From Verrucomicrobiota bacterium (GTDB lineage: Bacteria > Verrucomicrobiota > Verrucomicrobiia > Opitutales > Opitutaceae): a DNA stretch of 53,728 bases. A model generated the notes under the pieces. It made no database searches. It worked only from the letters and a program-made list of their open reading frames with translations, and was not told the origin of the DNA. The stretch covers positions 1 to 53,728 of the forward strand of contig JAEZDN010000170.1 of NCBI GenBank assembly GCA_023433275.1. Reading direction: 5' to 3'. Every line of letters starts with the position of its first letter. The first letter of the stretch is position 1. The position numbers were made by a program, and so were the translations under genes. Shown piece by piece: positions 34,666-42,728 of the stretch.

Positions 34666-36519
34666 ATGAAAAAACTCACCGGCGCAGAAATCGTTTGGGA
34701 ATGCCTTCAGCGGGAAGGCGTCGACGTCGTGTTCGGCTACCCGGGCGGCGCCATCCTGCCCACGTACGACGCGATGACGAAATACCCCAAGATCCACCAT
34801 GTCCTCGTGCGCCACGAACAGGGCGCCACGCACATGGCGGACGGCTACGCCCGCGCGAGCGGCAAGGTTGGCGTCGCGATCGCGACGTCCGGCCCGGGTG
34901 CGACCAACATGGTCACCGGCATCGCCACCGCGATGATGGACTCGTCCCCCATCGTGTGCATCACGGGCCAGGTCGGGTCGAAGGCGATCGGCACCGATGC
35001 CTTTCAAGAGACCGACGTGACCGGCGTCACGCTGCCCGTCACGAAACACAATTACCTCGTCACCAAGCCCGGCGACATCGCGCGCGCCATCCGGGAGGCG
35101 TTCTATATCGCCAAGAGCGGCCGCCCGGGTCCCGTGCTGGTCGACATCACCAAGGATGCGCAGCAGCTCACCGCGGAATTTGATTGGGACGCGGCCGCGC
35201 CCAAGCTGCCCGGCTACCGCCCGAATCACCGCGCTCCCGCGTCGGAATTCGCCCGGGCCGCCGAACTGATCAACAACGCCAAGCGTCCGCTCATCCTCGC
35301 CGGCCAGGGCATCATCAAGTCCGGCGCCACCGCTGAGGTGCTCGCGTTTGCCAAGCAGGCCAACATTCCGATCAGCACGACCCTGCTCGGGATCGGCGCG
35401 ATCCCCGCCTCCTCCGAGTACAACCTCGGCATGATGGGCATGCACGGCGAGGCCTGGGTCAACCAGGCGATCCAGCAGGCCGACGTGCTCATCGCCCTCG
35501 GCATGCGCTTCGATGATCGCGTCACGGGCAACCTCAAGACCTACGCGCTCAACGCCAAGAAGATCCACGTCGAGATCGACCCGACCGAGGTCAACAAGAA
35601 CGTCCCGGTGGACGTTGCCCTGATTGGCGACCTCAAGGAGGTGCTCGGGGAAATCAAGCCGCAGATCAAGAAGGCGGATCACGCCGACTGGTGGGCGGCC
35701 ATCAACGTCAATCGCGGCGACTCCGCGGTGCGCGACATCAAGAATCTGCCCGACAGCGGCCACCTCTACGCGGCCCACGTGATCAACGACATCTGGCGCC
35801 TCACGCAGAAGCGCGACACGATCGTCGTGACCGATGTCGGCCAGCACCAGATGTGGGAAGCGCAGTATTTCCACCACGACAAGCCCCGCTCGCTCATCAC
35901 GTCGGGCGGCCTCGGCACCATGGGCTTCGCGCTTCCGGCGGCCATTGGCGCCAAGTTTGCCTGCCCTGAAAAGGACGTGTGGGTGGTGGTCGGCGATGGC
36001 GGCTTCCAAATGACTTCCTGCGAACTGGCCACCGCCGAGCAGGAAGGCATCAAGGTCAACGTCGCGATCATCAACAACGCGTTCCTCGGCATGGTGCGCC
36101 AGTGGCAGGAGTTCTTCTACGACAAGCGCTACGCCGCCACGCCGATGACCGGTCCCGACTTCGTCAAACTGGCCGAGGCCTACCGCCTCACCGGCCTGCG
36201 CTGCAACAAGCGCGGTGACGTGAAGTCGACCGTGGACAAGACCCTCGGGGATAAGAAGACCGTCGTCATCGATTTCGTCGTCGAGAAGGAAGACACGGTG
36301 TTCCCGATGGTCCCCGCCGGCGCCGACCTCGACAAGATGATCCGCCGCCCGAAGCAGGATGTCATGCTCGAGTCCGCCGACGACCAGGAGTGGGAAATGC
36401 CCTCGTCGCCCCTGCCGGATGTCTTCACCGAGAAGAAGGTCGAAGCGAAGGCCCTCAACGGTCGCGGCAAGTCCGCGCCGTCCTCCAAGGCCGCCAAACC
36501 CGCCAAATCCCGTCGCTAA
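34666..36519 (+). CDS. ilvB: Acetolactate synthase, large subunit
   Basis: 617 residues, ThDP-, FAD- and Mg-dependent. It condenses two pyruvates to acetolactate, or pyruvate with 2-oxobutyrate. VFGYPGGAILPTYDAM and the catalytic Glu E51 (VRHEQGATHMADGYAR) are present. RPGPVLVDITKD ends the first domain. VVGDGGFQMTSCELATAEQEGIKV followed by IINNAFLGMVRQWQ is the ThDP/Mg motif. The last 40 or so residues form a basic Lys/Ala/Ser tail (about 578-617) that is longer than usual. It lies 39 bp after ilvD and 12 bp before ilvN, so catalytic and regulatory subunits are co-translated from one transcript. Confidence 0.96.
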   Translation: MKKLTGAEIVWECLQREGVDVVFGYPGGAILPTYDAMTKYPKIHHVLVRHEQGATHMADGYARASGKVGVAIATSGPGATNMVTGIATAMMDSSPIVCITGQVGSKAIGTDAFQETDVTGVTLPVTKHNYLVTKPGDIARAIREAFYIAKSGRPGPVLVDITKDAQQLTAEFDWDAAAPKLPGYRPNHRAPASEFARAAELINNAKRPLILAGQGIIKSGATAEVLAFAKQANIPISTTLLGIGAIPASSEYNLGMMGMHGEAWVNQAIQQADVLIALGMRFDDRVTGNLKTYALNAKKIHVEIDPTEVNKNVPVDVALIGDLKEVLGEIKPQIKKADHADWWAAINVNRGDSAVRDIKNLPDSGHLYAAHVINDIWRLTQKRDTIVVTDVGQHQMWEAQYFHHDKPRSLITSGGLGTMGFALPAAIGAKFACPEKDVWVVVGDGGFQMTSCELATAEQEGIKVNVAIINNAFLGMVRQWQEFFYDKRYAATPMTGPDFVKLAEAYRLTGLRCNKRGDVKSTVDKTLGDKKTVVIDFVVEKEDTVFPMVPAGADLDKMIRRPKQDVMLESADDQEWEMPSSPLPDVFTEKKVEAKALNGRGKSAPSSKAAKPAKSRR

Positions 36520-36531
36520 ACCCTTATCGTC

Positions 36532-37089
36532 ATGGCCAAACATACCCTCATCGCCTATGTCGAAGACGTGCCCGGCGTGCTCAACCGCGTCGCCTCGCTC
36601 TTTCGCCGCCGCAACTTCAACATCGACTCGCTGACCGTTGGCGGCACCGACCAGCCCGGCGTCTCGCGCCTGACCGTTGTCGTTGAGACGACCGAGGCGG
36701 GCGCCCGCATCGTCGAAGCGAACCTCTACAAGCTCGTCAATGTGCTCCGCGTCGACGACCTCACCCACAAGGCCTCGCTCACCCGCGAGCTCGGCCTGGT
36801 GAAGGTGAAGGTCACGCCGGATACGCGCGCCCAGATCCTGCAACTCGTCGATGTGTTCCGCGCCCGCGTGGTGGACGTCGATGAAAAGACCATCACCGCC
36901 GAGGTTACCGGCACGCCCGAGAAGATCGCCAAGTTCGAGCTGATCCTGCGCCCCTACGGCATCGCCGAGATGGTGCGCACCGGCGCGGTCTCGATGGCCC
37001 GCGGCCACGAGCCGGTTTCGACCGTCCCGTCCGCCGCCCGCGCGAGCGCCGACCACCACGACACCTCCGGTCTCTCGATGTCCGTTTGA
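36532..37089 (+). CDS. ilvN: Acetolactate synthase, small regulatory subunit
   Basis: 185 residues, a little longer than the E. coli IlvH type (about 163). The N-terminal ACT domain (about 1-75) has IAYVEDVPGVLNRVASLFRRRNFNIDSLTVGGT. The C-terminal half has DDLTHKASLTRELGLVKV and GTPEKIAKFELILRPYGIAEMVRTGAVSM-type sequence. It binds valine and confers feedback inhibition on the IlvB subunit. The final 25 residues (RGHEPVSTVPSAARASADHH) are low-complexity. The 69-bp gap to ilvC is filled with short AACCCAGA-type repeats. Confidence 0.94.
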   Translation: MAKHTLIAYVEDVPGVLNRVASLFRRRNFNIDSLTVGGTDQPGVSRLTVVVETTEAGARIVEANLYKLVNVLRVDDLTHKASLTRELGLVKVKVTPDTRAQILQLVDVFRARVVDVDEKTITAEVTGTPEKIAKFELILRPYGIAEMVRTGAVSMARGHEPVSTVPSAARASADHHDTSGLSMSV

Positions 37090-37158
37090 TTTCCCAAGAA
37101 CCCAGACCTCAGACCCCAGGAACCCAGAACCAAAATCCCAGAACCCATTTATATCACC

Positions 37159-38169
37159 ATGGCTAAAATCTACTACGACAAGGACGCGAACCTCTCGCTC
37201 ATCCGCGGCAAGAAAGTTGCGATCATCGGCTACGGCTCCCAAGGCCACGCCCATGCGCTTAACCTGAAGGACAGCGGCGTGAAGGTCCGCGTGGGCCTTT
37301 CCAAGAAGAGCAAGTCCGTCGCGAAGGCGAAAAAGGCCGGTCTCGATGTTGGCGAGGTGGCCGACGTCGCCGCCTGGGCCGATGTCATCATGGTGCTCGT
37401 GCCGGACCACGTTCAGGCCCGCCTCTATCGCGAGGAGATCGCCCCGGCCCTCACCGCGGGCAAGATGCTGATGTTCGCTCACGGCTTCAACATCCGCTTC
37501 AAGGGCATCGTCCCGCCGAAGAATGTCGACGTCGCCATGATCGCCCCGAAGTCTCCCGGCCACCGCGTGCGCGAGGTGTTCCAGGAGGGCGGTGGCGTCC
37601 CCGGCCTCATCGCCGTCCAGCAGAACGCGACCGGCAACGCCAAGAAGCTCGCGCTGTCCTACGGTCGCGGCATCGGCTGCACGCGCGCCGGCGTGCTCGA
37701 GACCACCTTCAAGGAAGAGACCGAGACCGACTTGTTCGGCGAGCAGGCCGTCCTTTGCGGCGGTTGCGCCGAGCTGGTCAAGGCCGGCTTCAAGACCCTC
37801 GTGGACGCGGGTTACCAGCCTGAGATCGCCTACTTCGAGTGCATGCACGAGCTGAAGCTCATCGTCGACCTGATGTACCGCGGTGGCCTCAACTACATGC
37901 GTTACTCCGTCTCGGACACCGCCGAGTGGGGTGATTACGTCACGGGTCCGCGCATCATCACTAAGCAGACGCAGAAGGAGATGAAGAAGGTCCTCAAGGA
38001 CATCACCTCCGGCAAGTTCGCCAAGCGTTTCATCGACGAGAACAACAAGTATGGCCGCAAGACCATGACCAAGTTCCGCAACCAGGAGCGCGGCCAGAAG
38101 ATCGAGGTCGTTGGCGCCAAGCTGCGCGCGATGATGCCGTTCCTGAATCCCGTCACGATCTCCAAGTAA
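37159..38169 (+). CDS. ilvC: Ketol-acid reductoisomerase
   Basis: 336 residues, class I. It isomerises and reduces acetolactate (or acetohydroxybutyrate) to the dihydroxy acids used by IlvD. VAIIGYGSQGHAHALNLKDSGV is the NADPH Rossmann loop, and the specificity region that follows (VGLSKKSKSVAKAKKAG) is Ser/Lys-rich, in keeping with NADPH. FAHGFNIRF, VAMIAPKSPGHRVREVF and FKEETETDLFGEQAVLCGG are Mg/substrate blocks, and ECMHELKLIVDLMYRGGLNYMRYSVSDTAEWGDY is the knotted domain (given here as its ends, ECMHELKLIVDLMY and SDTAEWGDY). The family and length fit exactly. Confidence 0.97.
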   Translation: MAKIYYDKDANLSLIRGKKVAIIGYGSQGHAHALNLKDSGVKVRVGLSKKSKSVAKAKKAGLDVGEVADVAAWADVIMVLVPDHVQARLYREEIAPALTAGKMLMFAHGFNIRFKGIVPPKNVDVAMIAPKSPGHRVREVFQEGGGVPGLIAVQQNATGNAKKLALSYGRGIGCTRAGVLETTFKEETETDLFGEQAVLCGGCAELVKAGFKTLVDAGYQPEIAYFECMHELKLIVDLMYRGGLNYMRYSVSDTAEWGDYVTGPRIITKQTQKEMKKVLKDITSGKFAKRFIDENNKYGRKTMTKFRNQERGQKIEVVGAKLRAMMPFLNPVTISK

Positions 38170-38186
38170 TCGCCCGGGAGGAATTC

Positions 38187-38369
38187 ATGCCCAGCAGCGA
38201 CCAACGCCATTCGTTCACCGCGTCCCTTGGGGCGGGGTGCCGGCTTGGCTTGGCCGCGACGGGTCTTCGACTGCGACTTACGCGGGAGCTTTCGGCTGGT
38301 TTCATGGCTCGATGCCATGGAACCGCCGGCAAGCTCCTGTCCCCGTCGCCCGTTATCACCAAACGCTAA
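38187..38369 (+). CDS. Leucine-rich 60-residue ORF between ilvC and leuA
   Basis: ATG at 38187 is preceded by GGGAGGAATTC, the strongest Shine-Dalgarno seen in the window. Codons 14-35 contain seven Leu, written CTT, CTT, TTG, CTT, CTG, CTT, CTT, although neighbouring genes mostly use CTC and CTG. The product has no recognised domain. It begins 17 bp after the ilvC stop and ends 24 bp before leuA, and a strong hairpin (38293-38328) is inside its 3' part. It may be a leucine-responsive leader ORF for leuA, a small protein, or a chance frame. There is no T-run, so any control would be translational or through RNA processing. Confidence 0.45.
   Translation: MPSSDQRHSFTASLGAGCRLGLAATGLRLRLTRELSAGFMARCHGTAGKLLSPSPVITKR
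38293..38328 (+). promoter_or_regulatory. Long hairpin before leuA
   Basis: CGGC, bulged T, GGTTTCATGGC, loop TCGAT, GCCATGGAACC, GCCG: 15 pairs including one G-T. It ends 65 bp before the leuA start and lies within the small leucine-rich ORF. No T-run follows. Confidence 0.6.
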
Positions 38370-38393
38370 CAGTTCGAAAACCCTTTCATCATC

Positions 38394-40010
38394 ATGAATC
38401 CCTCTTCCCCCAATTACGTCAGAATCTTCGACACCAGCCTGCGCGACGGCGAACAGGCGCCTGGTGCTTCCATGACCTCGGCCGAAAAGCTCGAGGTCGC
38501 CCGCTCGCTCGCCCGCCTGGGCGTCGACGTCATCGAGGCCGGCTTTCCCGCCGCCTCGCCTGACGATCTCGCGGCCGTCCAGACCATCGCCGCCGAGGTT
38601 GGCCGCACGGCGGTCGAAGGCCGCCCGCAGGCCGAGCCGCCGATCATCTGCGGGCTCGCCCGCTGCACCAAGAACGACATCGATGCGGCCTGGGAGGGCG
38701 TGAAAGGCGCCAAGCACCCCCGCATCCACACCTTCCTCGCGACGAGTGACCTGCACCTGAAGCACAAGCTCCGCATGTCGCGTGAGGAAATGACCGCCAA
38801 GGCGGTCGAGATGGTCTCCTACGCGCGTTCGCTCTGCGCCGACATCGAGTTCTCGCCCGAGGACGCCGGCCGCAGCGATCCGGAATTTCTCTATCAGGTG
38901 CTGGAAGCCGTGATCAAGGCCGGCGCCACCACGCTCAATATCCCGGACACCGTCGGCTACACCATGCCCGACGAGTTCGGCGCGCTCATCGCCGGCATCA
39001 TCAAGAACACGCCGGGGGCGAAGGACGTGGTCATTTCGGTTCACTGTCACGATGACCTCGGCCTCGCGGTGGCCAACTCCGTCGCCGGTCTCCGCGCCGG
39101 CGCCCGCCAGGCGGAGTGCACGGTCAATGGCATTGGCGAACGCGCCGGCAATGCCTCGCTCGAGGAGATCGTCATGGCGCTCCGCACGCGCGCCGACAAG
39201 ATCGGCCTGCAGACCGGCATCGACGCCACGCAGCTCTGCCGCGTTTCCAAGCTCGTTTCCCGCAGCACCAGTTATCCGGTCCCGCCCAACAAGGCGATCG
39301 TCGGCGGCAACGCCTTCGCGCACGAGTCCGGCATCCACCAGGACGGCATGATCAAGAACGCGCAGACCTACGAGATCATGAAGCCCGAGGATGTCGGCGC
39401 GACGCAGACCATGCTCGTGCTGGGCAAGCACTCGGGTCGCGCGGCTTTCGCGAAGCGCCTCACCGAACTCGGGTACCCGCTCGAGGGCGACGCGTTGCTC
39501 AAGGCGTTCAACGAATTCAAGAAGCTCGCCGATCGGAAGAAGTCGGTCCACGACGCCGACCTCATCACGCTCGCGTCCGATGAGCGCGCCACCGTGCCCG
39601 AACTCTGGGCGCTGGAAACGCTTCAGGTGGTGTGCGGCACCACCGGCCTGCCCACGGCGACCGTCCGGTTGCGCGATCCCGACGGCAAGATCCACGTCAA
39701 GGCCAGCGTGGGCACCGGCCCGGTGGATGCGACCTACAAGGCGATCGACGCGCTCATCAAGGTTCCCGTCCAGTTGCTCGAGTTCGGCATCAGCGCCGTC
39801 ACCGAGGGCATCGACGCCCTGGCGGAAGCCAGCGTGCGCGTGCGCCACGAGGAGCAGCGCTCCAGTCACGGCCACGGCGCCGACACCGACATCGTCGTGG
39901 CGAGCGCCAAGGCTTATATCGCCTCCATCAACCATGTCCTGTCCCGCCAGGCCACGGGACGGGCGCAGCATCCGCAAAAGACTCCCGGCGCCCCCGAGGT
40001 GCACGCCTGA
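38394..40010 (+). CDS. leuA: 2-isopropylmalate synthase
   Basis: 538 residues with barrel and C-terminal regulatory domain. It condenses 2-oxoisovalerate with acetyl-CoA, the first step to leucine. VRIFDTSLRDGEQAPGASM is the catalytic metal motif, SVHCHDDLGLAVANSVAGL binds metal through His, and NGIGERAGNASLEEIVMAL is the family signature. NAFAHESGIHQDGMIKN links the subdomains. Residues about 395-510 form the LeuA dimer domain where leucine inhibits. leuC and leuD are not in the window, so the isomerase must be elsewhere. It is followed 3 bp later by cimA. Confidence 0.95.
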   Translation: MNPSSPNYVRIFDTSLRDGEQAPGASMTSAEKLEVARSLARLGVDVIEAGFPAASPDDLAAVQTIAAEVGRTAVEGRPQAEPPIICGLARCTKNDIDAAWEGVKGAKHPRIHTFLATSDLHLKHKLRMSREEMTAKAVEMVSYARSLCADIEFSPEDAGRSDPEFLYQVLEAVIKAGATTLNIPDTVGYTMPDEFGALIAGIIKNTPGAKDVVISVHCHDDLGLAVANSVAGLRAGARQAECTVNGIGERAGNASLEEIVMALRTRADKIGLQTGIDATQLCRVSKLVSRSTSYPVPPNKAIVGGNAFAHESGIHQDGMIKNAQTYEIMKPEDVGATQTMLVLGKHSGRAAFAKRLTELGYPLEGDALLKAFNEFKKLADRKKSVHDADLITLASDERATVPELWALETLQVVCGTTGLPTATVRLRDPDGKIHVKASVGTGPVDATYKAIDALIKVPVQLLEFGISAVTEGIDALAEASVRVRHEEQRSSHGHGADTDIVVASAKAYIASINHVLSRQATGRAQHPQKTPGAPEVHA

Positions 40011-40013
40011 ATC

Positions 40014-41621
40014 ATGTCTTCCAACGACTCCCGTTCCATTGAGGTTTTCGACACCACGCTCCGTGATGGTGGCCAGACCGAGGGCATTTCGTACTCGGTG
40101 GACGACAAGCTGCGGATTGCGCGCAAGCTCGATGAACTGGGCGTGGCGTTCATCGAGGGTGGGTGGCCTGGGTCCAACCCAAAGGACGCGCTGTTCTTCG
40201 AGCAGGCGCGCAAGGAAAAGTGGGTTCACGCCAAAATCGTGGCCTTCGGCGCCACGCGCCGCGCCAAGCTCAAGCCGGAGGAGGATCCGAGTGTCCGCGC
40301 GCTGGTCGATGCGGGGACCGAGGTCTGCGCGATCTTCGGCAAATCGTCGGTGTTGCAGGTCGAGGAGGTGCTTCGCACCACCTTGGAGGAGAATCTCCGG
40401 ATGATCGAGGAGACGGTCGCCTACCTCAGGGCCAAGGGGAAGCGGGTGATCTATGACGCCGAGCATTTTTTCGACGGTTACGACCAAAACCCGGCGTATG
40501 CGCTGAAATGCCTCGAAGCGGCCAATCGGGGCGGGGCGGAGACGCTCGCCCTGTGCGACACCAATGGCGGGCACCTTCCGTGGGAAGTTGCCGCGACGGT
40601 TGAGGCCGTGCGGCAGCATTTTGGCCCCGCGGTGCGGGTGGGGATCCACCTGCACGATGATTCCGGTTGTGGCGTGGCGAACAGCGTCGCAGCCATCCGG
40701 GCCGGTGCCGTGCACGTGCAGGGCACCATCAACGGCTATGGCGAGCGCTGCGGTAACGCGAACCTCTGCATCGTCATTCCCAACATCGAACTGAAACTCA
40801 AGCTGCGCGCGCTGCCGGAGGGCCACCTGGCCCGCCTGCACGAGGTGGCGGCTTTCGTGGCCGAGGTGGCGAACTTCGCGCCGAACGACCAGATGGCCTA
40901 CGTCGGCAACAGCGCCTTCGCCCACAAGGCAGGGGTGCACGTTTCCGCGATGCAGCGCCATCCCGACGCCTACCAGCACATCGACCCGAAGCTCGTGGGC
41001 AATGAGATGCGCGTCGTCGTAAGCGAGCTCTCGGGACGCTCGAACATCGTGGAAAAGGCCACGGAGCTGGGCCTGACCGGGCTGGACGACAAGATCGGCG
41101 CGAAGGTGGTCGAGTTGATCAAGGAGAAGGAGCACGAGGGCTTTTCCTACGAAGCGGCCGAGGCCAGCGTGGCGTTGCTCGTGCGCCGTTTGTCGCCGGG
41201 CTACGAACCGCTCTTCGACCTGCATGATTACCGCGGCATGGTCAGCCGCCACGGCGACCGCCAGGCCGCGGAAGCCACGATCAAGCTCAGCGTGCAGGGA
41301 CGCGAAGTCCACATGGTGGCCGAGGGCAATGGCCCGGTGAACGCGTTCGATACGGCATTGCGCAAGGCGCTGGAGCCGTTCTTTCCCCAGGTTGCGCAAA
41401 TCCAGCTGGCCGACTACAAGGTGCGTATCCTGAACAGTAACAGCGGCACCGGTGCGATCACCCGCGTGCTCATTGACTGGCACGACGGCAGCGAACGCCG
41501 TTGGAGCACCGTCGGCGCCGGCACCAACATCCTCGACGCCACGTGGCTGGCGCTCGCGGACGGCTATGAGTACGCCCTGGCGGCGGTCACGCCGGTGCAG
41601 AAGAAGGAAGCTTTAGCATGA
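40014..41621 (+). CDS. cimA: (R)-citramalate synthase
   Basis: 535 residues of the LeuA superfamily. Condenses pyruvate with acetyl-CoA to citramalate, giving 2-oxobutyrate for isoleucine without threonine deaminase. IEVFDTTLRDGGQTEGISYS and FIEGGWPGSNPKDALFFEQA mark CimA rather than LeuA or homocitrate synthase. LCDTNGGHLPWEV, GIHLHDDSGCGVANS and NGYGERCGNANLC are metal and substrate blocks. The C-terminal LeuA-type regulatory domain (about 390-530) is present. It starts 3 bp after leuA and overlaps leuB by four bases. No ilvA is seen here. The LeuA/CimA pairing shows that the operon supplies all three branched-chain amino acids. Confidence 0.93.
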   Translation: MSSNDSRSIEVFDTTLRDGGQTEGISYSVDDKLRIARKLDELGVAFIEGGWPGSNPKDALFFEQARKEKWVHAKIVAFGATRRAKLKPEEDPSVRALVDAGTEVCAIFGKSSVLQVEEVLRTTLEENLRMIEETVAYLRAKGKRVIYDAEHFFDGYDQNPAYALKCLEAANRGGAETLALCDTNGGHLPWEVAATVEAVRQHFGPAVRVGIHLHDDSGCGVANSVAAIRAGAVHVQGTINGYGERCGNANLCIVIPNIELKLKLRALPEGHLARLHEVAAFVAEVANFAPNDQMAYVGNSAFAHKAGVHVSAMQRHPDAYQHIDPKLVGNEMRVVVSELSGRSNIVEKATELGLTGLDDKIGAKVVELIKEKEHEGFSYEAAEASVALLVRRLSPGYEPLFDLHDYRGMVSRHGDRQAAEATIKLSVQGREVHMVAEGNGPVNAFDTALRKALEPFFPQVAQIQLADYKVRILNSNSGTGAITRVLIDWHDGSERRWSTVGAGTNILDATWLALADGYEYALAAVTPVQKKEALA

Positions 41622-42691
41622 ACGCAAAAATCGTCTTGTTGCCGGGTGACGGCATCGGTCCCGAAGTTGTCAATGAAGCCCGTCTCGTCCTCGACGCGGT
41701 GGCCAAGCTCTTTGGGCATCAATTTGAATACAGCGAGCACCTGCTCGGTGGTTGCGCCATCGACGCGACGGGCACTGCCATGCCCGAGGCCACGCTGCAG
41801 GCGTGCCAGTCGGCCCAAGCCGTGTTGCTGGGCGCCGTGGGCGGCCCGAAGTGGGACGACCCGCAGTCCAAGGTACGGCCGGAGCAGGGCCTCCTGGCCA
41901 TCCGCAAGGGCCTCGGGCTGTACGCCAATCTCCGTCCCGTGAAGGCAATCCCGTCGCTGGCCAAACTTTCCCCGCTCAAGCCGGAGAAGGTGGCGGGTGT
42001 GGATTTCATCGTCATTCGCGAGCTGACCGGCGGCCTGTATTTCGGCCAGCCGAAGGGCCGCAGCGCCACGCCGGAGGGCGGCGAGCAGGCGGTGGACACC
42101 CTCGTTTACACCGACGTCGAGATCCGCCGCATCGTGCGCCTGGCGTTCACCCTGGCGCGCAATCGTCGCAAGCTGGTTACGTCGATCGACAAGGCCAACG
42201 TGCTCGAGTCCTCCCGCCTGTGGCGCAAGATCGCCATGGAAGTGGGCAAGGAGTTCCCGGACGTGAAGCTCGAGCACCAGCTCGTGGACTCGGCCGCAAT
42301 GCGCCTCGTGACGCATGCCGCGCAGTTCGACGTCATCGTCACGGAGAACATGTTCGGTGACATCCTCACCGACGAGGCGGCCGTGCTGGCCGGCTCGCTC
42401 GGTTTGCTCCCCAGCGCTTCCCTCGGCGAAGGTCGGCTCGGCCTTTATGAGCCCATCCATGGCTCGGCTCCGGACATCGCGGGCAAGGGCATCGCGAATC
42501 CCACGGGCACCATCCTTTCCGCCGCCATGTTGCTGCGCCACTCGCTCGGATTGGAGGCCGAGGCGCGAGCTATTGAGGCGGCCGTAGGCGCCGCCATTGA
42601 CGAAGGCATCCACACCGGCGATCTCGGTGCGGCCCAGCCGGTCAACACGTCCCAAATGGGCGATGCAGTGCGCGCACGCCTCAAACGTTAA
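41618..42691 (+). CDS. leuB: 3-isopropylmalate dehydrogenase
   Basis: 357 residues. Oxidatively decarboxylates 3-isopropylmalate, and in this setting probably also 3-methylmalate from the citramalate route. KIVLLPGDGIGPEVVNEA is the N-terminal signature. AVGGPKWDDPQSKVRPEQGLLAIRKGLGLYANLRP-type sequence includes the substrate arginines (read KVRPEQGLLAIRKGLGLYAN). VTSIDKANVLESSRLW and VTENMFGDILTDEAAVLAGSL hold the metal aspartates. EPIHGSAPDIAGKGIANPTG binds NAD, and its wording favours NAD use. Its ATG overlaps the cimA stop (ATGA). Confidence 0.96.
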   Translation: MNAKIVLLPGDGIGPEVVNEARLVLDAVAKLFGHQFEYSEHLLGGCAIDATGTAMPEATLQACQSAQAVLLGAVGGPKWDDPQSKVRPEQGLLAIRKGLGLYANLRPVKAIPSLAKLSPLKPEKVAGVDFIVIRELTGGLYFGQPKGRSATPEGGEQAVDTLVYTDVEIRRIVRLAFTLARNRRKLVTSIDKANVLESSRLWRKIAMEVGKEFPDVKLEHQLVDSAAMRLVTHAAQFDVIVTENMFGDILTDEAAVLAGSLGLLPSASLGEGRLGLYEPIHGSAPDIAGKGIANPTGTILSAAMLLRHSLGLEAEARAIEAAVGAAIDEGIHTGDLGAAQPVNTSQMGDAVRARLKR

Positions 42692-42728
42692 CGCTCCCTC
42701 CGGGGGGCAGTCCAATCTCCTCCTCTCC

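Noticed and set aside
33238..37848. Very long antisense open frame (over 1500 codons) across ilvD-ilvB-ilvN-ilvC
   Set aside because: Shadow frame created by GC-rich third positions. Composition is unlike a protein (His, Arg, Asp, Gly and Val excess, no domains) and the plus-strand genes are certain.
37935..41483. Antisense open frame across leuA and cimA
   Set aside because: Same codon-bias artefact; no domain and no plausible start region.
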